A stretch of DNA of 64,000 nt, taken from contig NZ_CP080545.1 of NCBI RefSeq assembly GCF_019550795.1, positions 113,501 through 177,500 on the forward strand, read 5' to 3'. A program made the translations under genes and the position numbers. Origin of the DNA: Paenibacillus sp. sptzw28 (GTDB taxonomy: Bacteria > Bacillota > Bacilli > Paenibacillales > Paenibacillaceae). Positions within the stretch are counted from its first letter, which is position 1; the number at the start of each line of letters is the position of its first letter. Positions 36,389 to 44,196 of this stretch are shown here, in pieces. The notes under the pieces are model-generated. The model worked only from the letters and a program-made list of their open reading frames with translations. It was not told where the DNA came from and searched no databases.

Positions 36389-36413
36389 ATTTTAAATTGT
36401 CGTATACTGTCAA
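36384..36413 (-). promoter_or_regulatory. Promoter of the c-di-GMP riboswitch transcript
   Basis: TTGACA (36408-36413), 18 bases, TATCGT (36384-36389), the -10 element abutting the start of the aptamer. Confidence 0.55.
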
Positions 36414-36529
36414 ATCTATAAGTTTTTAATACGTTTGCAAATAGGACCTTTTAACTATTTTACAAAATAAGATTTAAGTTCAATTGCCTTAACACCAAAG
36501 AAGGCTGCAGCAGTGTACCCGATGGTAAA

Positions 36530-36633
36530 CTGTCACAGCCCTCGAAACCCGCGTCTTGTGCCGCCTCTCGGCGCTTACTCCTGCCCTGTCGCGATGGGAT
36601 TCTCGCGATTCGAAATCCAGTCGCTCCAGCTTC
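36530..36633 (-). pseudogene. 3'-terminal fragment of a sulfurtransferase gene
   Basis: About 104 bases align, at roughly three identical bases in four, with 38548-38648, the end of the intact sulfurtransferase gene. In the matching frame the fragment reads SWSDWISNRENPIATGQE and a stop, against SWSDWISRAENPIATGEE in the intact gene. The similarity continues into the 3' flank (CTGTCACAG...ACCCGCGT) and breaks off upstream at the Ser-Trp codons. Both copies have the same orientation and enclose the PadR/BtrH pair. Confidence 0.8.
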
Positions 36634-36846
36634 TTACTCCCCCACGAACCCCTACTCTTGAATAGTCCCAAGCCGAACGGAATGCTAACAAAAGGAAAAG
36701 TGAAGCAAGGTAGCACCCGGAAGGATGTGAGTGACAGCAAGCAGGCTCCAATGCTGTTGTTTGCAGCCTGTTGGCAGTTGTTTGCGTCTACCCCAAATGT
36801 TGACTCAAAACGAATTGCGCTAGAGTTGTGAAATCCAACTAAAAAG

Positions 36847-37833
36847 TCAAACTGTCAATAATAACTCCATGGCTGCACGTTCCTTATCCGCAATCTCGAG
36901 CAAAAGCTCGGAAACCTGGTTCAGTACCTGATGGTTCCCCGTTCTACCTACATGGTCGATCAAAGAAGATACGCTTACCCACAATGGAGCGATTTCCATA
37001 AACAACCAGTATGCCTGTACTACTTTCGAGTCTCCAAACAGATCCACGCATTCTTTTAGAAAATCCCGATATAGATTTCGAAACAAAGCGCCACCGGTTC
37101 CCGCCCTTTCCATTAATAACGCAGTCAAGCATAGATCTTGCTCAAAGTTCTTACTGCGAGAAGGCCACTTCAGGATTTCACTGCTCATTTTTATAATGCC
37201 TTTGTTCCCTATATTTCGAATTGGCGGATTCAAGTAGTCATGTGCATTCTTGGTTAAGGATGATCGTATTGCGGGCACAAGAGGTGGAAGGGTGACGATC
37301 GGCTCGATCGTAAAGGAGCGATTCCTGGAGCTCATAGGCCCCCTTGCGTTTCTAGCCATGGCCAAATGGGTCAAACGCGTCGACACTAGTCCACCCTGTT
37401 GTCTTGTATCCGCCATGTAGGCGTATTCGTCATCCATGCCATATATCACCGCATAGTGGGCGGCAAAATGCACTTTGTTCGTGAAGTAATCCAAATAATA
37501 GGAGTCTAACTTAAGCCCAACCGGAACTCCGCGTCCTAGGAAGCTCCGCACGTTCTGCCATGCTTTTTCAACGGACGAGGTTTCTTGCGTCCTGATGGTT
37601 AAGTTGAGCCGGGATGCTATGCAAACAGCCAACTCATCCGGCTTCACCCTCCCCCCTATAAAAGGAAAGTCCATCCCCTTAGAATCCCAATAAATGAATC
37701 CCAATCCTTGCCCGAGTCCGAATAACATCGGCTCCGATAGCCGGACTCCAGCAAATTGAAGCAAGTTGCCCATTGCTGTCGACTCGCAATGTTCTCCTTG
37801 AAAAGGAACGAAACCTTCAATCATTATTGACAT
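36847..37833 (-). CDS. BtrH-like N-terminal / DUF4872 protein
   Basis: A 328-residue protein. The N-terminal half fits the BtrH_N family of papain-like acyltransferase/peptidase folds: HCESTAMGNLLQFAGV with the putative nucleophile Cys, GLGFIYWDSKGMDFPFIGGR, HFAAHYAVIYGMDDE with His, and YMADTRQQGG with Asp. The C-terminal half (about 200-328) is helical and matches the usual DUF4872 partner. In butirosin biosynthesis BtrH transfers an acyl group; related proteins are scattered among natural-product loci. The start overlaps the end of the PadR gene by 17 bases, so both are co-transcribed. No biosynthetic genes are adjacent. Confidence 0.85.
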   Translation of the reverse strand: MSIMIEGFVPFQGEHCESTAMGNLLQFAGVRLSEPMLFGLGQGLGFIYWDSKGMDFPFIGGRVKPDELAVCIASRLNLTIRTQETSSVEKAWQNVRSFLGRGVPVGLKLDSYYLDYFTNKVHFAAHYAVIYGMDDEYAYMADTRQQGGLVSTRLTHLAMARNARGPMSSRNRSFTIEPIVTLPPLVPAIRSSLTKNAHDYLNPPIRNIGNKGIIKMSSEILKWPSRSKNFEQDLCLTALLMERAGTGGALFRNLYRDFLKECVDLFGDSKVVQAYWLFMEIAPLWVSVSSLIDHVGRTGNHQVLNQVSELLLEIADKERAAMELLLTV

Positions 37834-38389
37834 CTTCCTTCATCTCCTCCAACAATTCGTTGATTAGATTGGCGACGAACGCTTGCTCACTCTCGATAAG
37901 ACTCATCGGATGAAGGAAAAGTGCCCTTATGTACAGCGGCAATCGAACGCCGCCTTGCGATTCGTAGTTCTGCCTTATATTTATCAAAACGTCCCCAAGA
38001 AAATCTAACCGTTTTCGCAAAGCTCCAATGGCTTCGCCCTTCTCGAGTAAAGGTATAGCGGCAAGCCCGAGATCGAATCGGTTATCCCGCTCTCGCGAAG
38101 AGGACAGGCCGGCGATGATTTCATTTCTCAGCGTTGTCATACCGACTTCCGTCATAGTAAATCGGATCGGCATAGGTCCCTTGCCGAATTTCTCGCCGGA
38201 ATCCTCGGATTCGATCAATCCTTTATCGTTCAATTTCTTCAGTCCTGCGTAAATCGAAGTCGTGCCGATATTCGCCCATTCCCGGTAGCCACGCTGATCG
38301 ATTAACTTATTGATATCGTAACCCGACGCTTGATTGCATTCCGTGATAACTTGCAACAGCATAAATTCAACATTGGAAAGTTGATTCAT
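37817..38389 (-). CDS. PadR family transcriptional regulator
   Basis: A 190-residue regulator. The winged helix covers about 1-85 (EFMLLQVITECNQASGYDIN, WANIGTTSIYAGLKKLNDKG, a wing in GEKFGKGPMPIRFTMTEVG), followed by the Vir_C-type helical dimerisation domain. It is the promoter-proximal gene of a two-gene operon with the BtrH-like gene and probably represses it. An inverted repeat ATATTTCA / TGAAATAT brackets the -10 region and is a candidate binding site. Confidence 0.9.
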   Translation of the reverse strand: MNQLSNVEFMLLQVITECNQASGYDINKLIDQRGYREWANIGTTSIYAGLKKLNDKGLIESEDSGEKFGKGPMPIRFTMTEVGMTTLRNEIIAGLSSSRERDNRFDLGLAAIPLLEKGEAIGALRKRLDFLGDVLINIRQNYESQGGVRLPLYIRALFLHPMSLIESEQAFVANLINELLEEMKEDVNND

Positions 38390-38408
38390 GGAGAGACCCC
38401 CGCAATTA

Positions 38409-38452
38409 ATATTTCATATATGTAATATAACAGTGGTGAAATATAAGGTCAA
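38409..38452 (-). promoter_or_regulatory. padR-btrH promoter with candidate operator
   Basis: TTGACC (38447-38452), 17 bases, TATATT (38424-38429). ATATTTCA (38409-38416) and TGAAATAT (38437-38444) form an inverted repeat centred on the -10 element. Confidence 0.6.
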
Positions 38453-38521
38453 TATGTTTCATGTTTTTGAGATTGTCAGCGAGTTCGTGTTGGTAAGCCG
38501 TTTGCGCTGAAGACGCAAAAG

Positions 38522-38558
38522 GACTGTGACAGGAACCAACCGGCAACCTGTCACAGTC
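38522..38558 (-). terminator. Terminator of the sulfurtransferase gene
   Basis: Perfect 12-bp stem GACTGTGACAGG / CCTGTCACAGTC, followed on the minus strand by CTTTTGCG. Confidence 0.75.
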
Positions 38559-38589
38559 CTTAGACCCGCGTCGGACGCGGCCTCTTAGC

Positions 38590-39444
38590 TTACTCTTCCC
38601 CCGTCGCGATCGGATTCTCCGCGCGCGAAATCCAGTCGCTCCAGCTTCCGGCATACAGCTTCACATTACGAAAGCCGGCCGCCTCCAGTGCGAACACGTT
38701 GGGGCACGCTGTCACTCCGGAGCCGCAATAGACGATGATTTCATCGTCCCGGGATAAATCATTGAAGCGCTCCTGCTGCGCTTCCGCAGGCAGCCAGGTC
38801 CCATCCGACGCGAGGCCGTCCTTCCAGAAGCGGTTGACCGCGCCGGGGATATGCCCGGCAACCGGATCAATCGGCTCCGAATCGCCGAGGTAGCGAGGCG
38901 TTTCGCGCGAGTCGACCAGCACGACGCCTTCGCGGCCAAGCCGTTCGCGCACGTCGCCGGCGCTTGCGACTAGTTCCGGCCGTACGTGCGGCACATAGTC
39001 GGCCGGCGCGATTACCGGCCTCGCCTCGCTGACCGGGTAGCCGGCCGCTTGCCATGCGGCGAATCCGCCGCTCAGGATTGAGGCGCCGCCTTCATGGCCG
39101 AGCCAGCGGAGCAGCCAGACAAGGCGCGCGGCCATCGCGCCGCCTTGGTCGTCGTAGGCGACCACATGCGTGCCGTTTGTTATTCCGGCACGCCCAAGAG
39201 CGGCGGCAAGCGCCGCCGGCTCCGGCAGCGGATGGCGCCCGCCGGAGCGGTCTTCACGCTTTGGCGCAGACAAGTCGCGCTCCAAATCCATATAGACGGC
39301 GCCGTCAATGTGCGCCGTCTTATATGCGTTCTCTCCCGCTGCGGAATCCTGCAGCAAAAACCGGCAATCGACGATACGAAGCGACTCGGCAGGGCTTTTT
39401 ACCCGCTCTGCCAACCATTCCGGTGAAACGATCACGTTCATCAT
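38590..39444 (-). CDS. Thiosulfate/3-mercaptopyruvate-type sulfurtransferase
   Basis: A 284-residue tandem-rhodanese protein. The first, inactive domain covers about 1-135 (LRIVDCRFLLQD, GAVYMDLERDLS, VVAYDDQGG); the second carries the catalytic Cys in VYCGSGVTACPN. The substrate loop CGSGVTA is that of thiosulfate/mercaptopyruvate sulfurtransferases. It transfers sulfane sulfur to cyanide or another thiol acceptor. The ATG at 39444 has AAAGGGG at suitable spacing. The last 19 codons and the downstream sequence are duplicated at 36530-36633. Confidence 0.93.
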   Translation of the reverse strand: MMNVIVSPEWLAERVKSPAESLRIVDCRFLLQDSAAGENAYKTAHIDGAVYMDLERDLSAPKREDRSGGRHPLPEPAALAAALGRAGITNGTHVVAYDDQGGAMAARLVWLLRWLGHEGGASILSGGFAAWQAAGYPVSEARPVIAPADYVPHVRPELVASAGDVRERLGREGVVLVDSRETPRYLGDSEPIDPVAGHIPGAVNRFWKDGLASDGTWLPAEAQQERFNDLSRDDEIIVYCGSGVTACPNVFALEAAGFRNVKLYAGSWSDWISRAENPIATGEE

Positions 39445-39518
39445 ATACGGTCCCCTTTCAGACTCATCATTCATGCTTTTACCATTTTATCATGGCAGGC
39501 CTGTCAGGGGTATGCCGC

Positions 39519-39950
39519 TTATTTTATAATCATTACCGGTACCTTCGAATGCTGCGCCACATTATGGCTGACGCTTCCCATCATAAATTCGCGCAGCGAA
39601 CTCAGCCCGCGGCTTCCTATTACGATTAAATCGCAGCCGTTCTCTTCGGTATACTGCAGAATGGCTTCTGCCGGGCTGCCTTCCAAAACCGCTGTATGCG
39701 CATAAGGTAAATGGGCGATTTGTTTGCCCGCATCCGCAAGCAGTATCTTCACCCGTTCGAGCCAATCCATTTGGATCGAATTAGGAACGGTTACAATTGA
39801 ATCGGCGACGGCCATGTACGGTATGCTGTAAACATGCACGACAGTCAACCTCTCGGCCTGTTTGTCTTCAACTAAACGGACGGCGGTTTCCAACGCTTTC
39901 ACTGAGGATAAAGATCCGTCGTAGGCAACGAGTATATGGGCAAACTGCAT
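39519..39950 (-). CDS. Universal stress protein (UspA family)
   Basis: A 143-residue USP domain. The ATP-binding signature is GSRGLSSLREFMMGSVS, and the start AHILVAYDGSLSSVKALETA is typical. It probably binds ATP and modulates stress survival. ATG 39950 is six bases after GGAGGG; an ATG two codons upstream abuts that site. Monocistronic; ends 74 bases before the sulfurtransferase start region, but no terminator is visible in that gap. Confidence 0.92.
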   Translation of the reverse strand: MQFAHILVAYDGSLSSVKALETAVRLVEDKQAERLTVVHVYSIPYMAVADSIVTVPNSIQMDWLERVKILLADAGKQIAHLPYAHTAVLEGSPAEAILQYTEENGCDLIVIGSRGLSSLREFMMGSVSHNVAQHSKVPVMIIK

Positions 39951-40083
39951 TGTCATCCCTCCCCGGATTTATGAAGAAACCACTTTGAAGCATATAATAA
40001 CGTCTTTACTCTCTTTTACCCGGTAGAGACACCCCCCCAAACAATAGATGCTATTTCATTAACAGTTGCTCTGAAGGATTTGC

Positions 40084-40089
40084 TATAAT
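40084..40089 (+). promoter_or_regulatory. Extended -10 promoter of the GNAT gene
   Basis: TGCTATAAT at 40081-40089, an extended -10; the -35 region is weak (AACAGT at 17 bases). Confidence 0.5.
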
Positions 40090-40143
40090 TAAGGCCATCT
40101 TCCCTCTTACTTTCCCTAATCCATATAGGAGGCCTAAACCTTC

Positions 40144-40659
40144 ATGAACGTCCCGCGCAGTCCTCATACAAATCGCTATTTTATTACGCCTCTATCGGCA
40201 AAGTTGGCCGAAGAGCTTTGCAGCTGGCGTTATGAACCGCCCTTTGACTTCTATAATTGGTCCTCCTGGGAAGTAATGCTGCAGCTTGGCCTCGAATTTG
40301 GCGATTCGGAAATCCGCAACCGGCAGTATGCGGCCGTCGTTGATTCAGACGGTAGTTTCATCGGTTTCGCCCAATTTTTCCCGCTGCTTGGCGTTACCCG
40401 GATCGGTCTGGGGATGCGCCCCGACTTGTGCGGACAAGGGTTCGGTCTGCGATTCGTCCAAACGATTGTTCTGGAAGCGATCCGCCGCGCCCCTCAAGAC
40501 GTGATCGATCTTGAGGTTCACGTCTGGAACCTGCGTGCGATTCGCACATATGAGAAGGCAGGCTTTGTCATAACCGATACCTATACCAGGCGTACGGCGA
40601 ACGGCCCCGTTGACGTTCACTGCATGACTTATGCACCTAAGCCCATGGACGCGTCTTAA
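40144..40659 (+). CDS. GNAT family N-acetyltransferase
   Basis: A 171-residue acetyltransferase. The acetyl-CoA site is MRPDLCGQGFGLRFVQTI (motif A, Q/RxxGxG/A), followed by the beta-bulge strand IDLEVHVWNLRAIRTYEKAGF. The N-terminal segment LAEELCSWRYEPPFDFYNW is common in a subgroup of unknown substrate. It starts at ATG 40144 after AGGAGG. Monocistronic, followed by an inverted-repeat element and the DUF378 gene. Confidence 0.9.
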   Translation: MNVPRSPHTNRYFITPLSAKLAEELCSWRYEPPFDFYNWSSWEVMLQLGLEFGDSEIRNRQYAAVVDSDGSFIGFAQFFPLLGVTRIGLGMRPDLCGQGFGLRFVQTIVLEAIRRAPQDVIDLEVHVWNLRAIRTYEKAGFVITDTYTRRTANGPVDVHCMTYAPKPMDAS

Positions 40660-40721
40660 TAGCGCTTTCACAATTCGGTACTAAACTGTCACCGGACCGC
40701 ATAACCGTATTAGTGGGTGCG

Positions 40722-40780
40722 CAAGTTTTACTTCGTAAAACTCAGTAATGCTTACGAAGCAAGTTTTACTCCGAAAACTC
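40722..40780 (+). repeat. Nested direct and inverted repeats upstream of DUF378
   Basis: AGTTTTAC-TTC-GTAAAACT (40724-40742) is a perfect 8-bp hairpin. A degenerate second copy, AGTTTTACTCCGAAAACT, lies at 40762-40779. Across both, CTTCGTAA (40731-40738) pairs with TTACGAAG (40752-40759). The element ends just before the AAGGAGG ribosome site of the DUF378 gene and could fold into alternative structures. Confidence 0.7.
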
Positions 40781-40797
40781 TTAAGGAGGCGGGTCCA

Positions 40798-41001
40798 GTG
40801 AAGATTTTGAACATCGTCAGCTTAATTATCCTCATCATCGGCGGTTTGAACTGGCTTCTGATCGGTCTTTTCGAGTATGATGTGGTTTCGGAAATTTTTG
40901 ACGGCTCGGATTCGGTCGGCGCTAAGATTGTGTTCATTATCGTGGGGTTGTCAGCGCTCTATGCATTATCGTTCTTTCCCAAGGTTACCGCAGAAGAATA
41001 A
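40798..41001 (+). CDS. DUF378 small membrane protein
   Basis: A 67-residue protein with two membrane helices: KILNIVSLIILIIGGLNWLL and AKIVFIIVGLSALYALSFF, joined by a short acidic loop. This is the DUF378 family (GLNWLLIGLF is its hallmark). Function is unknown. The GTG at 40798 follows AAGGAGGCGGG; the frame is open upstream but that part encodes the repeat element. A bidirectional terminator follows. Confidence 0.9.
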   Translation: MKILNIVSLIILIIGGLNWLLIGLFEYDVVSEIFDGSDSVGAKIVFIIVGLSALYALSFFPKVTAEE

Positions 41002-41009
41002 TAGTCAAT

Positions 41010-41055
41010 AAAAAAGCCCGCCTTGGCCGCAATCATGCGCCAGTCGGGCTTTTTT
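41010..41055. terminator. Bidirectional terminator, DUF378 / EAL genes
   Basis: AAAAAAGCCCG / CGGGCTTTTTT stem, giving T-runs on both strands. Confidence 0.9.
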
Positions 41056-41065
41056 ACGCCTCTCG

Positions 41066-42310
41066 TCATCTCTCCCCGTCCGGTTCGATCAAATCGACAA
41101 ATAGTAAGCACTGTCCACCAACCGGTACCGAAACCGTTCGAATGCGGTCAAAGGAGTCAAGATCGGTGTAGGTTCGCGATACCGTCGCGCGGGGCCCTCC
41201 TTCGAGCTCGACCAGATTCGGAATAAAATACGGCCGCCAGCTCCAGTTAAGTCCGCGATACTCCGATTCCCGGCACCAGACGCCGCCGCCTTCACGGTGG
41301 TAGTTGGAGGACATCTGTATCCCGTCTTCCCGGCATAAGTAGACACGAATGCACGAGGCTTCAAGTGCCGGCAGCAGCTCCTCGATAAACGCATCCTCTG
41401 TCATTTCCGGGAGACCTCCGCCGCAAGCTCCCTGCCATGCCTTTTCTACCATATCACGCAGCCACTCGGCCTTCGCGCACCAAAATCTTTCGGATTCAAT
41501 CATGCTCTTGCGCCGCCGTTCAAGTTCCGCTTCAAGAATTCCCGCGAAGCAGAAGGAAGGGCGTAATTCCGCTTCGGCCGGCGCAAACAAGTAACCCTGC
41601 ACATATCTGGCGCCGATTTCAATCGCTCTCTGCAAATCCTGCTCTGTCTCGACCCCTTCGACAAGAAGGGACGCGCCGATTTGATCCGCTAATGTCGAGA
41701 ACGACCGGAGCACCCCGTAATAACCGCTGTGCATCTCGCTTTTTTGCAGCATATGTATGTCGATTTTCAATATTTGCGGCTGAATATGGGCTATCCGGTC
41801 CATATTGCTGAACCCGCTTCCCACATCGTCAATCGCAATCAAGCACCCCTGCTTGCGGTACACATCCACTACTGTACGAAGCTGTTCCATCGACTGAAGA
41901 AACGATTCCTCTGTAATTTCAATGACAATTCGCCGCGGGTCGATACCATACTTCTCCATTAAGCGCAGCGTCGGCAGCTCTCCCGTCTCCTCGTAAGTCT
42001 GGAAAATCCAGGAGGGCTTTAAATTCAGAAAAAGAAGGGGCTGGCCGAAATCCGGTCCTTCCTTGGCGAATTTGGCCAACGCTTGCTCCCGAAGCAGCCG
42101 GTCCACTCGTAACTGCTCAAGTTTTGAAACGGTCTTATCCTCAAAAAACGGTCCAAGGCTGCGCACGCCCTGGCTTGTCCGAATACGACCAAGCGCCTCA
42201 TAACCCATGATACGCCGGGTATCCAGCGCAAGCACCGGCTGATAGTAAGGGATTAGCGCTCCGATCGATTCCTCCTCATTTGACCAAGATAAGCCGCATA
42301 CTTCCGTCAT
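41066..42310 (-). CDS. EAL domain protein with YkuI-like C-terminal domain
   Basis: A 414-residue soluble protein. The EAL domain (about 20-255) carries GYEALGRIR, FLNLKPSW, VIEITEE, IDDVGSGFSN, LKIDIHML, VEGVETEQD and VQGYLFAPA, so the metal- and c-di-GMP-binding residues E, N, E, D-D, K, E and Q all look present. The C-terminal domain (about 260-410) resembles the PAS-like domain of B. subtilis YkuI. It may hydrolyse or sense c-di-GMP; YkuI itself shows little activity. It lies between DUF378 and phhB and about 5 kb from a c-di-GMP riboswitch and 1 kb from motAB. Confidence 0.92.
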   Translation of the reverse strand: MTEVCGLSWSNEEESIGALIPYYQPVLALDTRRIMGYEALGRIRTSQGVRSLGPFFEDKTVSKLEQLRVDRLLREQALAKFAKEGPDFGQPLLFLNLKPSWIFQTYEETGELPTLRLMEKYGIDPRRIVIEITEESFLQSMEQLRTVVDVYRKQGCLIAIDDVGSGFSNMDRIAHIQPQILKIDIHMLQKSEMHSGYYGVLRSFSTLADQIGASLLVEGVETEQDLQRAIEIGARYVQGYLFAPAEAELRPSFCFAGILEAELERRRKSMIESERFWCAKAEWLRDMVEKAWQGACGGGLPEMTEDAFIEELLPALEASCIRVYLCREDGIQMSSNYHREGGGVWCRESEYRGLNWSWRPYFIPNLVELEGGPRATVSRTYTDLDSFDRIRTVSVPVGGQCLLFVDLIEPDGER

Positions 42311-42411
42311 CCATGCACCTCATGTTAGTTCGGCGTTAATTTTTCTGACAAATTTCGATATCGTCTATTGTAAAATAGTGCCGAAACGTTGTAAAGAGGG
42401 CATGCTTTTCA

Positions 42412-42720
42412 TTATTTCACGCGAAACCTATGATAAGCTTCGTTATAACGCTGCGCCGATTGCATATCCAGCTCGGTCAAACCGCCTGCGTTCCACGAGG
42501 TTAGCCGCAGTGTCACCTTCTTGTAATCGATCGCGATGAAGGGATGATGGTTCATCTCCTCTGCAATGGCGGCAACCTCCCCGACGAATGCGACTGCATC
42601 CATGAAAGCAGCAAACCGGTAGCTGCCCTGCATCCATTTCTCATCCTCGCGAATCCAGCCTTCGATTCCGGCGATCGCCTTATCCGCATCGGGGGCACTC
42701 AGCTTTTCCACCTTGGCCAT
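42412..42720 (-). CDS. 4a-hydroxytetrahydrobiopterin dehydratase (PCD)
   Basis: A 102-residue pterin-4-alpha-carbinolamine dehydratase. The signature is EEMNHHPFIAI with the catalytic His-His, then VTLRLTSWNAGGLTELD. It recycles the pterin cofactor of aromatic amino-acid hydroxylases or serves in molybdopterin-related roles. It follows a small hypothetical gene by 23 bases on the same strand, so the two may be co-transcribed. ATG 42720 follows AAGGAGGG. Confidence 0.93.
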   Translation of the reverse strand: MAKVEKLSAPDADKAIAGIEGWIREDEKWMQGSYRFAAFMDAVAFVGEVAAIAEEMNHHPFIAIDYKKVTLRLTSWNAGGLTELDMQSAQRYNEAYHRFRVK

Positions 42721-42743
42721 GCGTCCCGCCCTCCTTGTAATAT

Positions 42744-43037
42744 TTAAATAAGCCTGATTATCCGGCTTTCCTTGCCGTCAACCGATACTTCAATGCAATG
42801 ATGCTTCGGACGATAGGTTACTGCACCGCCGCCGACCTGGATCATCGGTTCTTCCCCGAGACCATAAAAAACGTCATCCGCAAGCGCCTCCATCACTTCT
42901 CTGCGCTGAACCTCGTCAAGTCCGGCCCAATCCGCTGTTTCCATCTCAAAAAAAGTATAGCCGTCCTCAATAGAACCAATAGCCTCGGTCAGCTCTTTCA
43001 ATATATCCGTATATTCTCTAGCGTGCTTAACGCCCAT
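42744..43037 (-). CDS. Hypothetical protein
   Basis: A 97-residue soluble acidic protein, MGVKHAREYTDILKELTEA..., with a central helix pair (FFEMETADWAGLDEVQRREVMEALADDVFYGLG) and a C-terminal beta segment GGAVTYRPKHHCIEVSVDGKE given as a region. I do not recognise a family. ATG 43037 is eight bases after AGGTGG; a TTG one codon earlier is less likely. It is immediately upstream of the PCD gene on the same strand. Confidence 0.75.
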   Translation of the reverse strand: MGVKHAREYTDILKELTEAIGSIEDGYTFFEMETADWAGLDEVQRREVMEALADDVFYGLGEEPMIQVGGGAVTYRPKHHCIEVSVDGKESRIIRLI

Positions 43038-43276
43038 CAATTATTCCACCTTTCTGGTTTCGGTTGCCTCTTTATTATTATTCTACACGAATTCCGATTA
43101 AAAATAATCGTGCACCCCTAAAACATCCAATTTGCTCTAATCTACGAGTCAAATTTGACGATAATAATATAGAAACCAACTGGCTAAAACTGATTATTTT
43201 GTCTAACCGGCCTTTCTGTTCATTGTTGGCAATACCCGCTCCCGGCTATACCGGTTTAGCCAATTACTTTTCTCAA

Positions 43277-43314
43277 ACTATAGGAATATTTGTTGCGATG
43301 ACTTTCCCTATAGT
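43277..43314. repeat. Inverted repeat upstream of motAB
   Basis: ACTATAGG (43277-43284) and CCTATAGT (43307-43314), extended by an imperfect AA/TT pair. The 370-base gap between the hypothetical gene and motA (43038-43407) holds this repeat and a GGAGG at about 43319; I see no gene and no clear sigma-D (TAAA / GCCGATAA) promoter in it. Confidence 0.55.
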
Positions 43315-43407
43315 TCCACGGAGGTAAATTGTTCGTGGTGAGCATGGAACCCCTCGCGTTACGGTTCGTGCATCTTTTGCTTATTATTATATTGGACGAG
43401 GTGTGTC

Positions 43408-44196
43408 ATGGAGAAATCAACTATTATTGGAATTGCACTCGGACTCGTGGCCGTATTGCTGGGAATGGCGCTCAAGGGAGCGCCAATCAGCAATCTTGCC
43501 AACCCGGCGGCGTTTATCATCATCATTGTCGGAACGGCGGCCTCTCTGTTTATCGGATTTCCGATGGCCGAGCTCAAGAAATTCCCGCAGCTGATCAAGA
43601 TGATCTTCGTAACGCAAAAACTGCTTCCGCGCGAGGAGCTAATCGCTTTATTCATGGAATGGGCTTCCATTACGCGCCGCGAAGGTCTTCTTGCGCTGGA
43701 AACGCATGTGGATGAAATTCAAGATCCGTTTCTTCGTAACGGGATGCGAATGATTATAGATGGCAACGACCAGGATCTTGTGCGGGACGTTCTGCTGGAG
43801 GACATATCCGCCACCGAAGAGCGCCATCGTGCCGGCGCACTGATTTTCTCCCAGGCCGGTATGTATGCGCCGACGCTCGGGGTCCTTGGGGCCGTAATCG
43901 GTCTAATCGCCGCGCTTGCGGATATGAGTGACATGGCGAAGCTGGCGCATGCCATCGCTGCGGCTTTCGTCGCCACATTGCTGGGTATTTTTACCGGTTA
44001 CGTGTTGTGGCATCCGATTTCCAACAAGCTTAAACGTCTCTCCAAACGGGAACTGGAACTTCGCCTCATGATGGTAGAGGGACTTCTCTCGATCCAATCC
44101 GGCGTCTCGACGATCGCAATTAACCAGAAGCTATCCGTCTTTCTGACACCGACCGAGCGGTTGAGAATGAACGAGAAGGGAGCGGAGGACGCTTGA
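43408..44196 (+). CDS. motA: Flagellar motor stator protein MotA
   Basis: A 262-residue four-helix stator subunit: STIIGIALGLVAVLLGMAL, AAFIIIIVGTAASLFIGF, then a cytoplasmic loop with charged residues (REELIALFMEWASITRREG), and APTLGVLGAVIGLIAALADM and AIAAAFVATLLGIFTGYVLW near the C-terminus. The Pro-Thr-Leu-Gly pair in helix 3 is the conserved proton-channel region. With MotB it couples ion flow to flagellar rotation. ATG 43408 with GAGGTGTGTC upstream. The gene overlaps motB by four bases. Confidence 0.94.
   Translation: MEKSTIIGIALGLVAVLLGMALKGAPISNLANPAAFIIIIVGTAASLFIGFPMAELKKFPQLIKMIFVTQKLLPREELIALFMEWASITRREGLLALETHVDEIQDPFLRNGMRMIIDGNDQDLVRDVLLEDISATEERHRAGALIFSQAGMYAPTLGVLGAVIGLIAALADMSDMAKLAHAIAAAFVATLLGIFTGYVLWHPISNKLKRLSKRELELRLMMVEGLLSIQSGVSTIAINQKLSVFLTPTERLRMNEKGAEDA

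Noticed and set aside
36489..36740. Minus-strand open frame of 83 codons
   Set aside because: It reads the duplicated sulfurtransferase fragment in the wrong frame; the matching frame gives only the 19-residue tail.
43329..43715. Plus-strand frame starting before motA
   Set aside because: It runs through motA in another frame and lacks any family features, although a GGAGG lies upstream of its TTG.
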